A stretch of DNA of 64,000 nt from Pseudomonas sp. Tri1 (GCF_017968885.1 NZ_CP072913.1:976001-1040000), one strand, 5' to 3'; counted from the stretch's first letter, positions 10,173 to 18,274 are shown. Program-made: numbers and translations. Notes: generated by a model not told the origin, from the letters alone.

Positions 10173-10207
10173 ACCGGACGGCCGACCTTGTGAGTCGACC
10201 GCCCGGT
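10173..10207 (-). terminator. Attenuator-like hairpin between the porin and dppA4
   Basis: Read on the minus strand, ACCGGGCGGTCGAC pairs with GTCGGCCGTCCGGT (12 of 14 positions plus G:T pairs), followed by CTTTTG. The T-run is short, so it probably gives partial termination, setting porin and transporter levels apart. Confidence 0.6.
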
Positions 10208-10213
10208 GGGAGT

Positions 10214-11629
10214 TTAGAGAATGTTGAACGGGATGGTGGTGACCAGGCGGAACTCGTTGAGGCTGCCGTCGGCCTGGTTTTCGCTGGCGCGGTGAGCGGT
10301 GTAGGTCGCACGGATCGCAGTGGCTTTCAGTGGACCGCTCTGTACGGCATAGGATGCGCCGATGCCGTATTCGTAGTGGTGTTCACCGTCCATGGCCTTC
10401 ACATCGCTATAACCGGTGCTGTTGTAGTGAGTACCGTCGATGCCCCAACCGCGAGCCTGGTACACGTTGAACTTCAAGCCAGGCACGCCGTATTCGGCCA
10501 TGTTCAGGCCGTAGGCGATCTGGAAGGATTTTTCGTTCGGGCCGTTGAAGTCCGAAAGCAGGGAGTTGGCCAGGTAGATGCCGTTGGTTTCGTGCAGGTA
10601 GTCGAAGTACTCGTTACCGTTCACTTCCTGGTACGAGAAGGTCAGGCTGTGAGCCTGATGCGTCAGGCCGAACGACAGGGAGTAGGTGTCGTTGTCGATC
10701 TCGCCCAGCTTGCTTTTGCCCGAATCCACGGTCTTGTAGTAGTTCAGGCCGGTGGTCAGGCTCAGCACCGAACTGTCGCCCAGTTCGTGGGTGGCGCCGA
10801 AGTAGTACTGGTTCCAGAGGTCTTCGGCCTGGGTCGCCCAAAGGCTGGTTTTCAGGCTGGCCAGTGGTTGGTAGGTGATACCGGCGGTGTTGACGTGATC
10901 GGTTTCAACGGTGCTGTCGCCGTATTCGGAACGGAACTTGCGCTGGCTCTCTTCGGTACGTGGCGAGTTGCGGTCGAAGGTGGCGATGTCGAAACCCAGG
11001 TTCTCGAATTCTTCGCTGTGCAGGCTCACACCCTGGAAGCTCGAAGGCAGGGCACGGTTACCGATGACGTCGACCATCGGGCTGCTGAAGTTCTGGCGGC
11101 CGGCAGTCAGGGTGGTGTTCGACACGCGAGCCTTGACGTTGGCCAGACCCAGTTTGCTCCATTGGCCGACGGCGTCGCCGCCTTCGCGGGTCAGGGTCCG
11201 GTTGTTACCAGCGCCAGGACGGGTGGTCGGCGCGCCGCCGTTGTTGGACGCCAGGTCCTTGCGATCCTGATCCAGGGCAATGGCGTTGTAGGCGGCCACT
11301 TCGGTGCTGAAACCCACGGTGCCTTCAGTGAAGCCCGAGTTGTACTTGATGATGGTGCCTTGCAACCAGTTGATACGGCGGTCGGTCTCACGGGCTTCGC
11401 CGTTCTTGCGGTAAGTGAGCTTCGCGCCGCGCTTGAACTGCTCATTGGCGTACCAGTTGCGGGTCGAACCCGTCACTGACTGGCCTTCGACGAAACCTTT
11501 GGCTTCGCTTTGTTCACTGGTGGTCTTGAGGGCCACCGGAGTGACCGCCTGGCTCTGGGATTCGGCATACGCCGTCACGGTGATGCTGCTGATGGCCAGG
11601 GCCAATATCGCGGTACTGCTCAGTTTCAT
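10214..11629 (-). CDS. opdP: OprD-family outer-membrane porin, OpdP-like (peptide uptake)
   Basis: A 471-aa outer-membrane channel. A signal peptide of about 22 residues (MKLSSTAILALAISSITVTA then YAES) is followed by alternating amphipathic strands with many aromatic residues and a C-terminal strand ending in FNIL. OprD-type landmarks include FVEGQSVTGSTRNWY near the N-terminus, TEVAAYNAIALD, TAGRQNFSSPMVDVIGNRALP, and a late YEYGIGASYAVQSGPLKATAIRATY. In P. aeruginosa the porin at this exact place in the dpp cluster is OpdP (PA4501), which takes up glycine-glutamate dipeptides. The neighbourhood here is the same, so I carry the name over as inference. Confidence 0.9.
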   Translation of the reverse strand: MKLSSTAILALAISSITVTAYAESQSQAVTPVALKTTSEQSEAKGFVEGQSVTGSTRNWYANEQFKRGAKLTYRKNGEARETDRRINWLQGTIIKYNSGFTEGTVGFSTEVAAYNAIALDQDRKDLASNNGGAPTTRPGAGNNRTLTREGGDAVGQWSKLGLANVKARVSNTTLTAGRQNFSSPMVDVIGNRALPSSFQGVSLHSEEFENLGFDIATFDRNSPRTEESQRKFRSEYGDSTVETDHVNTAGITYQPLASLKTSLWATQAEDLWNQYYFGATHELGDSSVLSLTTGLNYYKTVDSGKSKLGEIDNDTYSLSFGLTHQAHSLTFSYQEVNGNEYFDYLHETNGIYLANSLLSDFNGPNEKSFQIAYGLNMAEYGVPGLKFNVYQARGWGIDGTHYNSTGYSDVKAMDGEHHYEYGIGASYAVQSGPLKATAIRATYTAHRASENQADGSLNEFRLVTTIPFNIL

Positions 11630-11710
11630 GGGTAACGCTCCTTTCTTTCTTTTTAATGCCGGTCTTTTTTGGTGATACGGCTATGGGTTTTTACAACTCA
11701 TTTACAGATC

Positions 11711-11722
11711 GCAAACGTTTGC
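11711..11722. promoter_or_regulatory. Perfect palindrome GCAAACGTTTGC upstream of opdP
   Basis: A 12-bp perfect palindrome with central CG, 82 bp upstream of the porin start. The core AAACGTTT with flanking GC is the shape of a LacI/GalR-family operator (PurR and RbsR sites look alike). It lies in the only long gap on the porin side of the cluster, so it may control opdP and the genes after it. The cognate regulator is not in this window. Confidence 0.45.
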
Positions 11723-11754
11723 ATGGCGCCTAATCGACGAATTCAGGCAAGACG

Positions 11755-11786
11755 TCTGCGTGAGGGCCCACATGGGCCCCCAGACT
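11755..11786 (-). other. Hairpin after the third binding-protein gene
   Basis: GGGCCCACATGGGCCC forms a near-perfect palindrome with an outer GTCTG/CAGAC stem. It lies 14 bp past the stop of the 11800-13401 gene. There is no T-run, so it may protect the mRNA end or slow transcription and is not a clear terminator. Confidence 0.5.
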
Positions 11787-11799
11787 GTATGGCTATCGG

Positions 11800-13401
11800 T
11801 TATGGGGTCAGGCTGACGCCTGAGAACACGTTGCGACCGAAGGGGCTGACTTTGAACCCTTCGACTTTGGCACTCAGCGGCTGGTTGACCGTCGAGTGGG
11901 CAACAGGGGTGATCGGCACTTGCTGCTTGAGCAACTGCTGGGCCTGTTTGTAGAGCACGGTGCGCTGGTCGCGGTCGGTGACGACCTTGGCCTGCTTGAT
12001 CAGCTTGTCGTAATCCTGGTCACACCACATGGAGTAGTTGTTGCCGCCGATGGCGTCGCAGCTGTACAGCGTGCCCAGCCAGTTGTCCGGGTCGCCATTG
12101 TCGCCGGTCCAGCCGATCAGGCTGATGTCGTGCTCGCCGTTCTTGGTGCGCTTGATGTACTCGCCCCATTCGTAGCTGACGATCTTCACTTTCAGGCCGA
12201 TCTTGGCCCAGTCGGCCTGGAGCATCTCGGCCATCAGCTTGGCGTTGGGGTTGTACGGGCGTTGCACGGGCATGGCCCAGAGGGTGATTTCGGTGCCGTC
12301 CTTGACCCCGGCGGCCTTGAGCAACTCCTTGGCTTTTTCCGGGTTGTAGGTGGTGTCCTTGATCGTGTCGTCGTAGGACCACTGGGTCGGCGGCATGGCG
12401 TTGACCGCCAGTTGCCCCGCGCCCTGGTACACGGCGTTGAGGATGCTTTGCTTGTTCACCGCCATGTCCAGCGCCCGGCGTACTTCGACCTGGTCGAACG
12501 GTTTGTGGCGGGTGTTATAGGCGATGTAGCCAAGGTTGAAACCGGGCTTCTCGATCAGTTGCAGCTTAGGGTCGTTCTTCAGGGCCGGTACGTCGGCCGG
12601 ACGCGGATGCAAGGTGATCTGGCATTCGTTGGCCTTGAGCTTTTGCACCCGTACCGAGGCATCGGTGTTGATGGAGAAAATCAGGTTGTCCAGCTTGACC
12701 CGCTCCGGCGCCCAGTACTGCTTATTGGCGACGTAGCGGATGTTGGAGTCTTTCTGGTAGCTCTTGAACTCGAACGGCCCGGTGCCGATCGGCTTCTGGT
12801 TGATGTCGCTGGGCTTGCCGTTCTTGAGCAACTGCTCGGCGTATTCGGCCGACAGGATCGCGGCAAAACTCATGGCGATGTTCTGGATGAAGGCGGCGTC
12901 CACGCTGTTGAGGGTCATGACCACGGTCAACGGCCCGGTCGCTTCCACCTTGGCGATGTTCTTGTTCAGGCTCATGCCGTTGAAGTACGGAAACTCGGTG
13001 GGGTAGGCCTTGCGGAACGGATGCTGCGGGTCAAGCATGCGGTTGAAGGTGAACAGCACGTCGTCGGCGTTGAAGTCCCGGGTCGGTGTGAAGTAATCGG
13101 TGGTATGAAACTTCACCCCTTCGCGCAGGTGAAAGGTGTACTTCAGCCCGTCTTCGGAGATGTCCCAGCTTGTTGCAAGGCCCGGGACGACATTGGTCGC
13201 GCCTTTTTCGAACTCGGCCAGGCGGTTGTACAGCGGCTCGGCGGCGTCGTTGTCGGTAGCCGTGGTGTATTGCGCGGTGTCGAAACCGGCCGGGCTGCCT
13301 TCGGAACAGAACACCAGGTTGCTGCCGGCGGCCTGGGCCATGGACGCCGCGGCCAGCATGCCAGTGCCCAGCAAGGTGGATAAAACCAAGGTATGGCGCA
13401 T
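11800..13401 (-). CDS. dppA3: Dipeptide ABC transporter substrate-binding protein (position of DppA3)
   Basis: A 533-aa SBP family 5 protein with a 24-residue signal peptide (MRHTLVLSTLLGTGMLAAAS, then MAQA before the cut). Typical motifs include NLVFCSEGSPAGFDTAQYTT, GLKYTFHLREGVKFHTTDYF, ADDVLFTFNRMLDPQHPF, and a late GWTGDNGDPDNWLGTLYSCD. It resembles the two binding proteins upstream more than the 8543-10138 protein: it shares the NAMPPTQWSYD and WAMPVQRPYNPNAKLMAEML blocks with the 13800-15425 product. It probably feeds the single DppBCDF pore with its own peptide range. Confidence 0.92.
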   Translation of the reverse strand: MRHTLVLSTLLGTGMLAAASMAQAAGSNLVFCSEGSPAGFDTAQYTTATDNDAAEPLYNRLAEFEKGATNVVPGLATSWDISEDGLKYTFHLREGVKFHTTDYFTPTRDFNADDVLFTFNRMLDPQHPFRKAYPTEFPYFNGMSLNKNIAKVEATGPLTVVMTLNSVDAAFIQNIAMSFAAILSAEYAEQLLKNGKPSDINQKPIGTGPFEFKSYQKDSNIRYVANKQYWAPERVKLDNLIFSINTDASVRVQKLKANECQITLHPRPADVPALKNDPKLQLIEKPGFNLGYIAYNTRHKPFDQVEVRRALDMAVNKQSILNAVYQGAGQLAVNAMPPTQWSYDDTIKDTTYNPEKAKELLKAAGVKDGTEITLWAMPVQRPYNPNAKLMAEMLQADWAKIGLKVKIVSYEWGEYIKRTKNGEHDISLIGWTGDNGDPDNWLGTLYSCDAIGGNNYSMWCDQDYDKLIKQAKVVTDRDQRTVLYKQAQQLLKQQVPITPVAHSTVNQPLSAKVEGFKVSPFGRNVFSGVSLTP

Positions 13402-13799
13402 GACGCTCCCTCTCTCGTTCGGGGTGTTGTAACAGTGAACCGGCGTCCTTCCGGGGACATTTCCGGGGCACTGAGTTCAATCCATTGCGCAGTGATGCCG
13501 CAGGGCCAGCAAACCGATCAGGCCCTGACGGTATGAGCCGTGGGCCAGACAGTAAATGCGTAATGCCTGAAAGACTTGTGGGAAAAGGCGATACGTCCTA
13601 AACCAACTGCTGTGGTACGCAGTGCTTTTGGATGCAGGCGATTTCCTGGGTCTTGGCCTAAAGCAACGGTATGCCGTGGGAGCGAGCCCTGCTCGCGATG
13701 GCGTTGTTGGTACACCGCCATCGCGCTCACAAGAGGGGCCGTTACGCCCGAAGATTCGGGCCGGCCCAGCGGGAGCAAGCTCCCTCGCCACAGGTCACC
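13402..13799. other. 398-bp intergenic region between the second and third binding-protein genes
   Basis: No credible gene. It holds the upstream region of the third binding-protein gene (a candidate ribosome site, GAGAGGGAGC, just before its ATG) and a degenerate REP cluster at its left-transcribed end (13676-13793). In P. aeruginosa the dipeptidase gene mdpA and regulator psdR lie at this spot; no trace of either can be translated here. Confidence 0.6.
13676..13793. repeat. Degenerate REP cluster
   Basis: GTGGGAGCGAGCCCTGCTCGCGATGG, then a damaged inverted mate (CCGCCATCGCGCTCAC), then a mixed copy (GGGAGCAAGCTCCCTCGCCACAGG) that ends 6 bp before the stop codon of dppA2. The mixed copy can fold on its own and may act as an mRNA 3' end structure. 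Confidence 0.75.
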
Positions 13800-15425
13800 T
13801 TAGTTGCTGACGCTGACGCCGTAGAAGGAGTTCAAGCCAAAGGGGCTGATCTTGAAGTCCTGCACGTTGGTGCGCATGGGTTGGAACACCGTCGAGTGAG
13901 CGATGGGTGTCATTGGGACAGCATCTTTGAGGATGTGTTGTGCTTGCTTATACAGCTCGGTGCGTTTGGATTGATCCGAAGTGCGCTTGGCTTGCTTGAC
14001 GATGTCGTCGAACTTCTTGTCGCACCATTTCGAGAAGTTGTTGCCCTGCAGCGAGTCGCAGCCAAACAACACGTTGAGCCAGTTGTCCGGGTCACCGTTG
14101 TCGCCGCTCCAGCCGATCAGCATGGCGCCGTTTTCACCACCCTTGGAACGCTTGATGTACTCGCCCCACTCGTAGGTGACGATCTTGGCCTTGATCCCGA
14201 TCTTGGCCCAGTCCGATTGCAGCATTTCGGCCATCAGCTTGGCGTTCGGGTTATACGGACGCTGGACCGGCATCGCCCACAGGGTGATCTCGGTGCCTTC
14301 CTTGACGCCCGCTTCCTTGAGCAGCTCCTTGGCTTTCTCCGGGTTGTATGGTGCGTCCTTGATGGTGGTGTCGTAGGACCATTGGGTGGGTGGCATGGCA
14401 TTGACGGCCAGTTGGCCGGCGCCCTGGTACACCGAATCGATGATCTGCTGCTTGTTGACGGCCATGTCCAGTGCCTGGCGCACTTTCAGCTGGGCCATCG
14501 GGTTGGGCTGGTCGCTGCCCTTGATCTTGTCCATCACGTTGTAGGCGATGTAGCCCAGGTTGAAGCCCGGTTGGTCCGGCATCTTCAGGTTCTTGTCTTC
14601 CTTGATCGCCTTGAGATCGGCCGGACGTGGGAAGAGGGTGACCTGGCATTCGTTCTTTTTCAGCTTCTGGATGCGCACCGATGGGTCGGTGGTGATGGCG
14701 AAGATCAGGTTGTCGATCTTCACGTCATCCGGCTTCCAGTATTCCTTGTTGCCCGTGAAGCGGATGTTCGAGTCTTTCTGGTAGCTCTTGAAGACGAACG
14801 GACCGGTGCCGATGGGCTTCTGGTTGATATCGGGGGCCTTGCCAGCCTTGAGCAACTGGCTGGCGTACTCGGCGGACTGGATGGAGGCAAAGTGCATGGC
14901 CATGTTCTGGATGAACGCGGCGTCAACGGCGTTGAGGGTGAACTTGACGGTCTTGTCGTCGAGCTTCTCGACCTTGGCGATGTTGGTGTCCATGCCCATG
15001 TCGGTGAAGTACGGGAATTCGGTCGGGTACGCCTTACGGAACGGGTCATCCTTGCTGATCATGCGATTGAAGGTGAACAGCACGTCGTCGGCGTTGAACT
15101 CGCGGGTTGGCTTGAAGTACGGGGTGGTGTGGAACTTGACGCCTTCACGCAGGTGGAAGGTGTAGGTCAGGCCGTCTTCGGAAATGTCCCACTTGGTCGC
15201 CAGGCCAGGAATCACAGCGGTGCCGCCACGTTCGAACTGGGTCAGACGGTTGAATACGGTTTCTGCGGAGGCGTCGAAGTCGGTTCCGGTGGTGTACTGA
15301 CCAGGGTCAAAACCGGCCGGGCTCCCTTCGGAGCAGAACACCAGGTTAGTCGCGGCTTGGGCGAAAGATGCGCTGGCTAATAAGCTCGCGCCGACTAAAA
15401 ACGGAATGACCGCTTGTTTAAGCAT
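13800..15425 (-). CDS. dppA2: Dipeptide ABC transporter substrate-binding protein (position of DppA2)
   Basis: A 541-aa SBP family 5 protein. Start ATG 15423-15425 has GAGG 5 bases upstream; the frame continues 8 codons further to another ATG, which would disrupt the signal peptide (MLKQAVIPFLVGASLLASAS then FAQA). Motifs: NLVFCSEGSPAGFDPGQYTT, GLTYTFHLREGVKFHTTPYF, ADDVLFTFNRMISKDDPFRK, and GWSGDNGDPDNWLNVLFGCD. It is slightly longer than its paralogues because of an insertion (MDKIKGSDQPNPMAQL) near residue 300 that precedes the conserved KVRQALDMAVN helix. Confidence 0.92.
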   Translation of the reverse strand: MLKQAVIPFLVGASLLASASFAQAATNLVFCSEGSPAGFDPGQYTTGTDFDASAETVFNRLTQFERGGTAVIPGLATKWDISEDGLTYTFHLREGVKFHTTPYFKPTREFNADDVLFTFNRMISKDDPFRKAYPTEFPYFTDMGMDTNIAKVEKLDDKTVKFTLNAVDAAFIQNMAMHFASIQSAEYASQLLKAGKAPDINQKPIGTGPFVFKSYQKDSNIRFTGNKEYWKPDDVKIDNLIFAITTDPSVRIQKLKKNECQVTLFPRPADLKAIKEDKNLKMPDQPGFNLGYIAYNVMDKIKGSDQPNPMAQLKVRQALDMAVNKQQIIDSVYQGAGQLAVNAMPPTQWSYDTTIKDAPYNPEKAKELLKEAGVKEGTEITLWAMPVQRPYNPNAKLMAEMLQSDWAKIGIKAKIVTYEWGEYIKRSKGGENGAMLIGWSGDNGDPDNWLNVLFGCDSLQGNNFSKWCDKKFDDIVKQAKRTSDQSKRTELYKQAQHILKDAVPMTPIAHSTVFQPMRTNVQDFKISPFGLNSFYGVSVSN

Positions 15426-15637
15426 GTTGGCCTCATGATTTGTTGTCATTTTTGGATTTGAGGGCGACCTCGTGAGTCGTCCTGCGGATACTTATGCAGG
15501 CCCCATACCCAATGCAAGATCCAGAGCGGTCACAAGTCCGATTCAGTGGCACGAACGTACCTTAATGTCGCATCTGTATAACTTCTGACGCAGTTGACCG
15601 TTTGCGCAGGGTTTTTTGGAGCAAATCGCGCTCCGCG

Positions 15638-15668
15638 CCGGTGCGTCGCGGGGGTCTCTACGCACCGG
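15638..15668 (-). other. Hairpin after the first binding-protein gene
   Basis: CCGGTGCGT pairs perfectly with ACGCACCGG across a 13-base loop, 14 bp past the stop of the 15682-17283 gene. A second small hairpin (GGAGC...GCTCC) follows at 15618-15634. On the minus strand it is followed by A rather than T, so it is not a standard terminator. Confidence 0.45.
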
Positions 15669-15681
15669 TTTGGAGCAGGTT

Positions 15682-17283
15682 CTACCTCTTCAAACCCACG
15701 CCGTAGAAGGGTGTAAGGCCGAACGGGCTGAGTTTGAAGTCCACCACTTGCCTGTTTATCGGTTGGAAGACCGTGGAGTTGGCGATGGGCGTGATGGGCA
15801 CCTGTTGCTTGAGGATTTGCTGCGCTTGTCGATACAAATCGATCCGCTGCTGGTGGTCGGTGGAGACCTTGGCCTGCTGGATCAGTCGGTCATAGGCCGG
15901 GTCGCACCACTTGGCGTAGTTGCTGCCCTTGACCGCCGCGCAGCTGTACAGCACACCTAGCCAGTTGTCCGGGTCGCCGTTGTCGCCGGTCCAGCCGTAA
16001 ATCATTGCATCATGCTCGCCATTTTTTGCGCGCTTGATGTACTCGCCCCATTCATAGCTGACGATGTTGGCCTTGATGCCGATCTTGGCCCAATCCTGCT
16101 GGATCATCTGCGCAGACATTCGCGCATTGGGGTTGGAGGCGCGTTGCACTGTCATTGCCCATAAATTGATGGTTGTACCGGGCGCAACTCCGGCTTCCTT
16201 GAGGAGCGCCTTGGCCTTGGTCACGTCATGGGGCGCGTCCTGGATGGCCGGGTCGAACGACCATTGGGCTGGCGGCAAGGCGTTTTGCGCCAGTTGGCCG
16301 GCGCTCTGGTACACGGCCTTGATGATCGCCGGTTTGTCGATGGCCATGTCCAGCGCCTGGCGCACTTTAAGCTGGTCCAGGGGCGGGTGCGTGACGTTGT
16401 AGGCCAGGAAGCCCAGGTTGAAGCCTGGCTGCTTGAGCACTTGCAAGTTCGGGTCTTGCTCGATCACCTCGATGTCAGCCGGACGCGGGTAGCCGCTGAC
16501 CTGACATTCGCCGCGCTTGAGCTTCTGCAAGCGCACGGCGGCGTCCGGGGTGATGGAGAAAATCAGGTTGTCGAGCTTCACGTCCTCGGGTTTCCAGTAC
16601 GCGGTGTTGGCGGCGTAGCGGATCTGCGAATCCTTCTGGTAGCGCTTGAACACGAACGGACCGGTGCCGACGGGTTTTTGGTTAAGGTCCCCGGCCTTGC
16701 CTTCCTTCAACAACTGCTCGGCGTATTCGGCGGACTGCACGGAGGCGAAACTCATCGCCAGGTTCTGCACGAAAGCGGCATCGACGTTGTTCAGGTTGAA
16801 GTGCACGGTGTGCTCGTCGACTTTCTCGACGCTTTTGATCGTGGTGTTCAGGCCCATGTCGGTGAAATACGGCGACTCGGTGGGGTAGGCCTGGCGAAAT
16901 GGGTGTTGCGGGTCGAGCAGGCGCTGGAAGGTGAACAATACGTCGTCGGCGTTGAAGTCGCGGCTGGGGGTGAAATAGTCGGTGGTGTGGAATTTCACGC
17001 CGTTGCGCAGGTGGAAGGTGTAGACCAGGCCGTCGGGTGACACGTCCCAGCTGGTGGCCAACCCGGGCTCGACCTCGGTACCGCCGCGCTTGAATTGGGT
17101 GATCCGGTTGAACACGGTTTCGGCTGAGGCATCGAAGTCGGTGCCGCTGGTGTATTGGCTGGGGTCGAACCCGGCGGGGCTGGCTTCGGAGCAGTAGACC
17201 AGGGTGGTGGCGGCCTGGGCCATTGGGGTGCTGCTGATCAGGGCGAGGGTGAGTAGGAGTGGTTTGAAGGTGGTTCTGTCCAT
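15682..17283 (-). CDS. dppA1: Dipeptide ABC transporter substrate-binding protein (position of DppA1)
   Basis: A 533-aa SBP family 5 protein. ATG 17281-17283 follows AAGGGA at normal spacing and gives a clean signal peptide (MDRTTFKPLLLTLALISSTP then MAQA). The frame stays open another 172 codons upstream, but that part reads through REP sequence and is not protein. Core motifs: TLVYCSEASPAGFDPSQYTS, GLVYTFHLRNGVKFHTTDYF, ADDVLFTFQRLLDPQHPFRQ, and YGWTGDNGDPDNWLGVLYSC. It is first in the transcription order of the peptide cluster. All four binding proteins share the fold but differ in the central domain, suggesting different peptide preferences. Confidence 0.92.
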   Translation of the reverse strand: MDRTTFKPLLLTLALISSTPMAQAATTLVYCSEASPAGFDPSQYTSGTDFDASAETVFNRITQFKRGGTEVEPGLATSWDVSPDGLVYTFHLRNGVKFHTTDYFTPSRDFNADDVLFTFQRLLDPQHPFRQAYPTESPYFTDMGLNTTIKSVEKVDEHTVHFNLNNVDAAFVQNLAMSFASVQSAEYAEQLLKEGKAGDLNQKPVGTGPFVFKRYQKDSQIRYAANTAYWKPEDVKLDNLIFSITPDAAVRLQKLKRGECQVSGYPRPADIEVIEQDPNLQVLKQPGFNLGFLAYNVTHPPLDQLKVRQALDMAIDKPAIIKAVYQSAGQLAQNALPPAQWSFDPAIQDAPHDVTKAKALLKEAGVAPGTTINLWAMTVQRASNPNARMSAQMIQQDWAKIGIKANIVSYEWGEYIKRAKNGEHDAMIYGWTGDNGDPDNWLGVLYSCAAVKGSNYAKWCDPAYDRLIQQAKVSTDHQQRIDLYRQAQQILKQQVPITPIANSTVFQPINRQVVDFKLSPFGLTPFYGVGLKR

Positions 17284-17396
17284 GAAATCCCTTGGGGGTG
17301 GTGAGGTTTTCAGGAGAGTAGCGTTGCGGGTGGGGGTGTTGGAAATATCGAAAAGTGAGGGGGACTGTTGGGTTTGGGCATAGCGCTCTGGACGAG

Positions 17397-17563
17397 GCGG
17401 CCTGACAGCCGGCCTGGTTCCCCCGGTCGAACACCCTTCAGATCTGTGGGAGCAAAGCTTGCTCGCGAGGCGGCCTGACAGCCGACCTGTTTCTCCCGGT
17501 CGTACTCCGATCAAACTGTGGGAGCGAGCTTGCTCGCGATGGCGGCCTGACAGCCGGCCAGAA
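17397..17563. repeat. Tandem array of ~72-bp units containing REP cores
   Basis: Units start at 17397, 17470 and 17542, each with GCGGCCTGACAGCCG. The first two are complete (73 and 72 bp) and end in GTGGGAGC(A/G)A(A)GCTTGCTCGCGA; the third is truncated after 22 bp. The REP cores are therefore in direct, not inverted, orientation, unlike every other REP pair in this window. Confidence 0.85.
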
Positions 17564-17577
17564 TGTTGTTGGCTGAG

Positions 17578-18216
17578 TACATATCCATTGCTGCGGTAAC
17601 GGCGGCTTAGGGTTCCGCCCTTACGGCGGGTCACTTTTGAAGAGCGCAAAAGTAACCAAAACGCTTTTGCCCCACCACTCGGTGCCTCGCTTAGGCTCGG
17701 TGTGCCCGAACGCAGGCATTGCTCCGTGGGCCCGCCGCGAAGGGCCATCCATGGCCCAGCGCGGCTATCCCGGCATCCATGCCGGGATGCCCACTCCACA
17801 ATGCCTGCGTTCGGCCAGCGTGGTTAACGGGGCGCCAAAATCTACGTCCGCCGGGAGGCGGCCTTATAGCCGACCTGGCTCTTGGTGAGACCGCGTTTCC
17901 CCTGTGGGAGCGGCTTTCTCGCGAAGGCGGTGTCACAGTCGATGAAGATGTTGAGTTTGTCGGCCTCTTCGCGAGCAAGCTCGCTCCCACAATTGGGTCG
18001 GAGTACAGCCATAAGAAATAGGTCGGCTGTCAGGCCGCCTCGCGGCGGCCCACGGAGCAATGCCTTCGTTCAGGCATGCCGAGCCTAAGCGAGGCACCGA
18101 GTGGTGGGGCAAAAGCGTTTTGCTTACTTTTGACTGGGCCGGCTTCCGGGCTTCTCAAAAGTGAGCCGCCGTAAGGGCGGAACCATTAGTCGTCGTTACC
18201 AAAAAAACGGATATAC
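17578..18216. repeat. 640-bp imperfect palindromic element
   Basis: The left arm (about 17578-17744) and the right arm (about 18042-18216) are inverted copies: GGTTCCGCCCTTACGGCGG at left matches CCGCCGTAAGGGCGGAACC at right, and CCCCACCACTCGGTGCCTCG matches CGAGGCACCGAGTGGTGGGG. The arms continue through CTTAGGCTCGG and GGCATTGCTCCGTGGG. The central 300 bp hold a separate small hairpin (CCCGGCATCCATGCCGGG) and a nested REP pair. There is no transposase and no long credible ORF. Its nature is unknown to me beyond being a recurrent type of non-coding repeat in fluorescent pseudomonads. Confidence 0.85.
17901..17992. repeat. REP doublet nested in the palindromic element
   Basis: CTGTGGGAGCGGCTTTCTCGCGAAGG at left and CTTCGCGAGCAAGCTCGCTCCCAC at right, with a 40-bp spacer. 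The two halves are of different subtypes, like the pair at 3745-3838. Confidence 0.85.
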
Positions 18217-18234
18217 ACACAGCTTTGAAAAGGG

Positions 18235-18274
18235 CCGCTGCCGCAGCCCAGCGAGGATAAATCCCCTCGCCACA
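18235..18274. repeat. Single copy of the GGGGATTTATCCCC repeat, reverse orientation
   Basis: GCAGCCCAGCGAGGATAAATCCCCTCGCCAC, the reverse complement of the repeat at 4371-4416, located 39 bp past the stop codon of the SIMPL-domain gene. Confidence 0.75.

Noticed and set aside
13477..13791. A 104-codon minus-strand frame in the gap of the dpp cluster as a psdR/mdpA remnant
   Set aside because: The translation has no helix-turn-helix or metallopeptidase motif and half of it is REP sequence.
15618..15668. Terminator between the first and second binding-protein genes
   Set aside because: Two good stems exist, but on the transcribed strand they are followed by A and not T, so I list only a hairpin.
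17284..17799. A 172-codon N-terminal extension of the first binding protein
   Set aside because: It translates REP units in frame and sits before a perfect signal peptide with its own ribosome site, so it is not protein.
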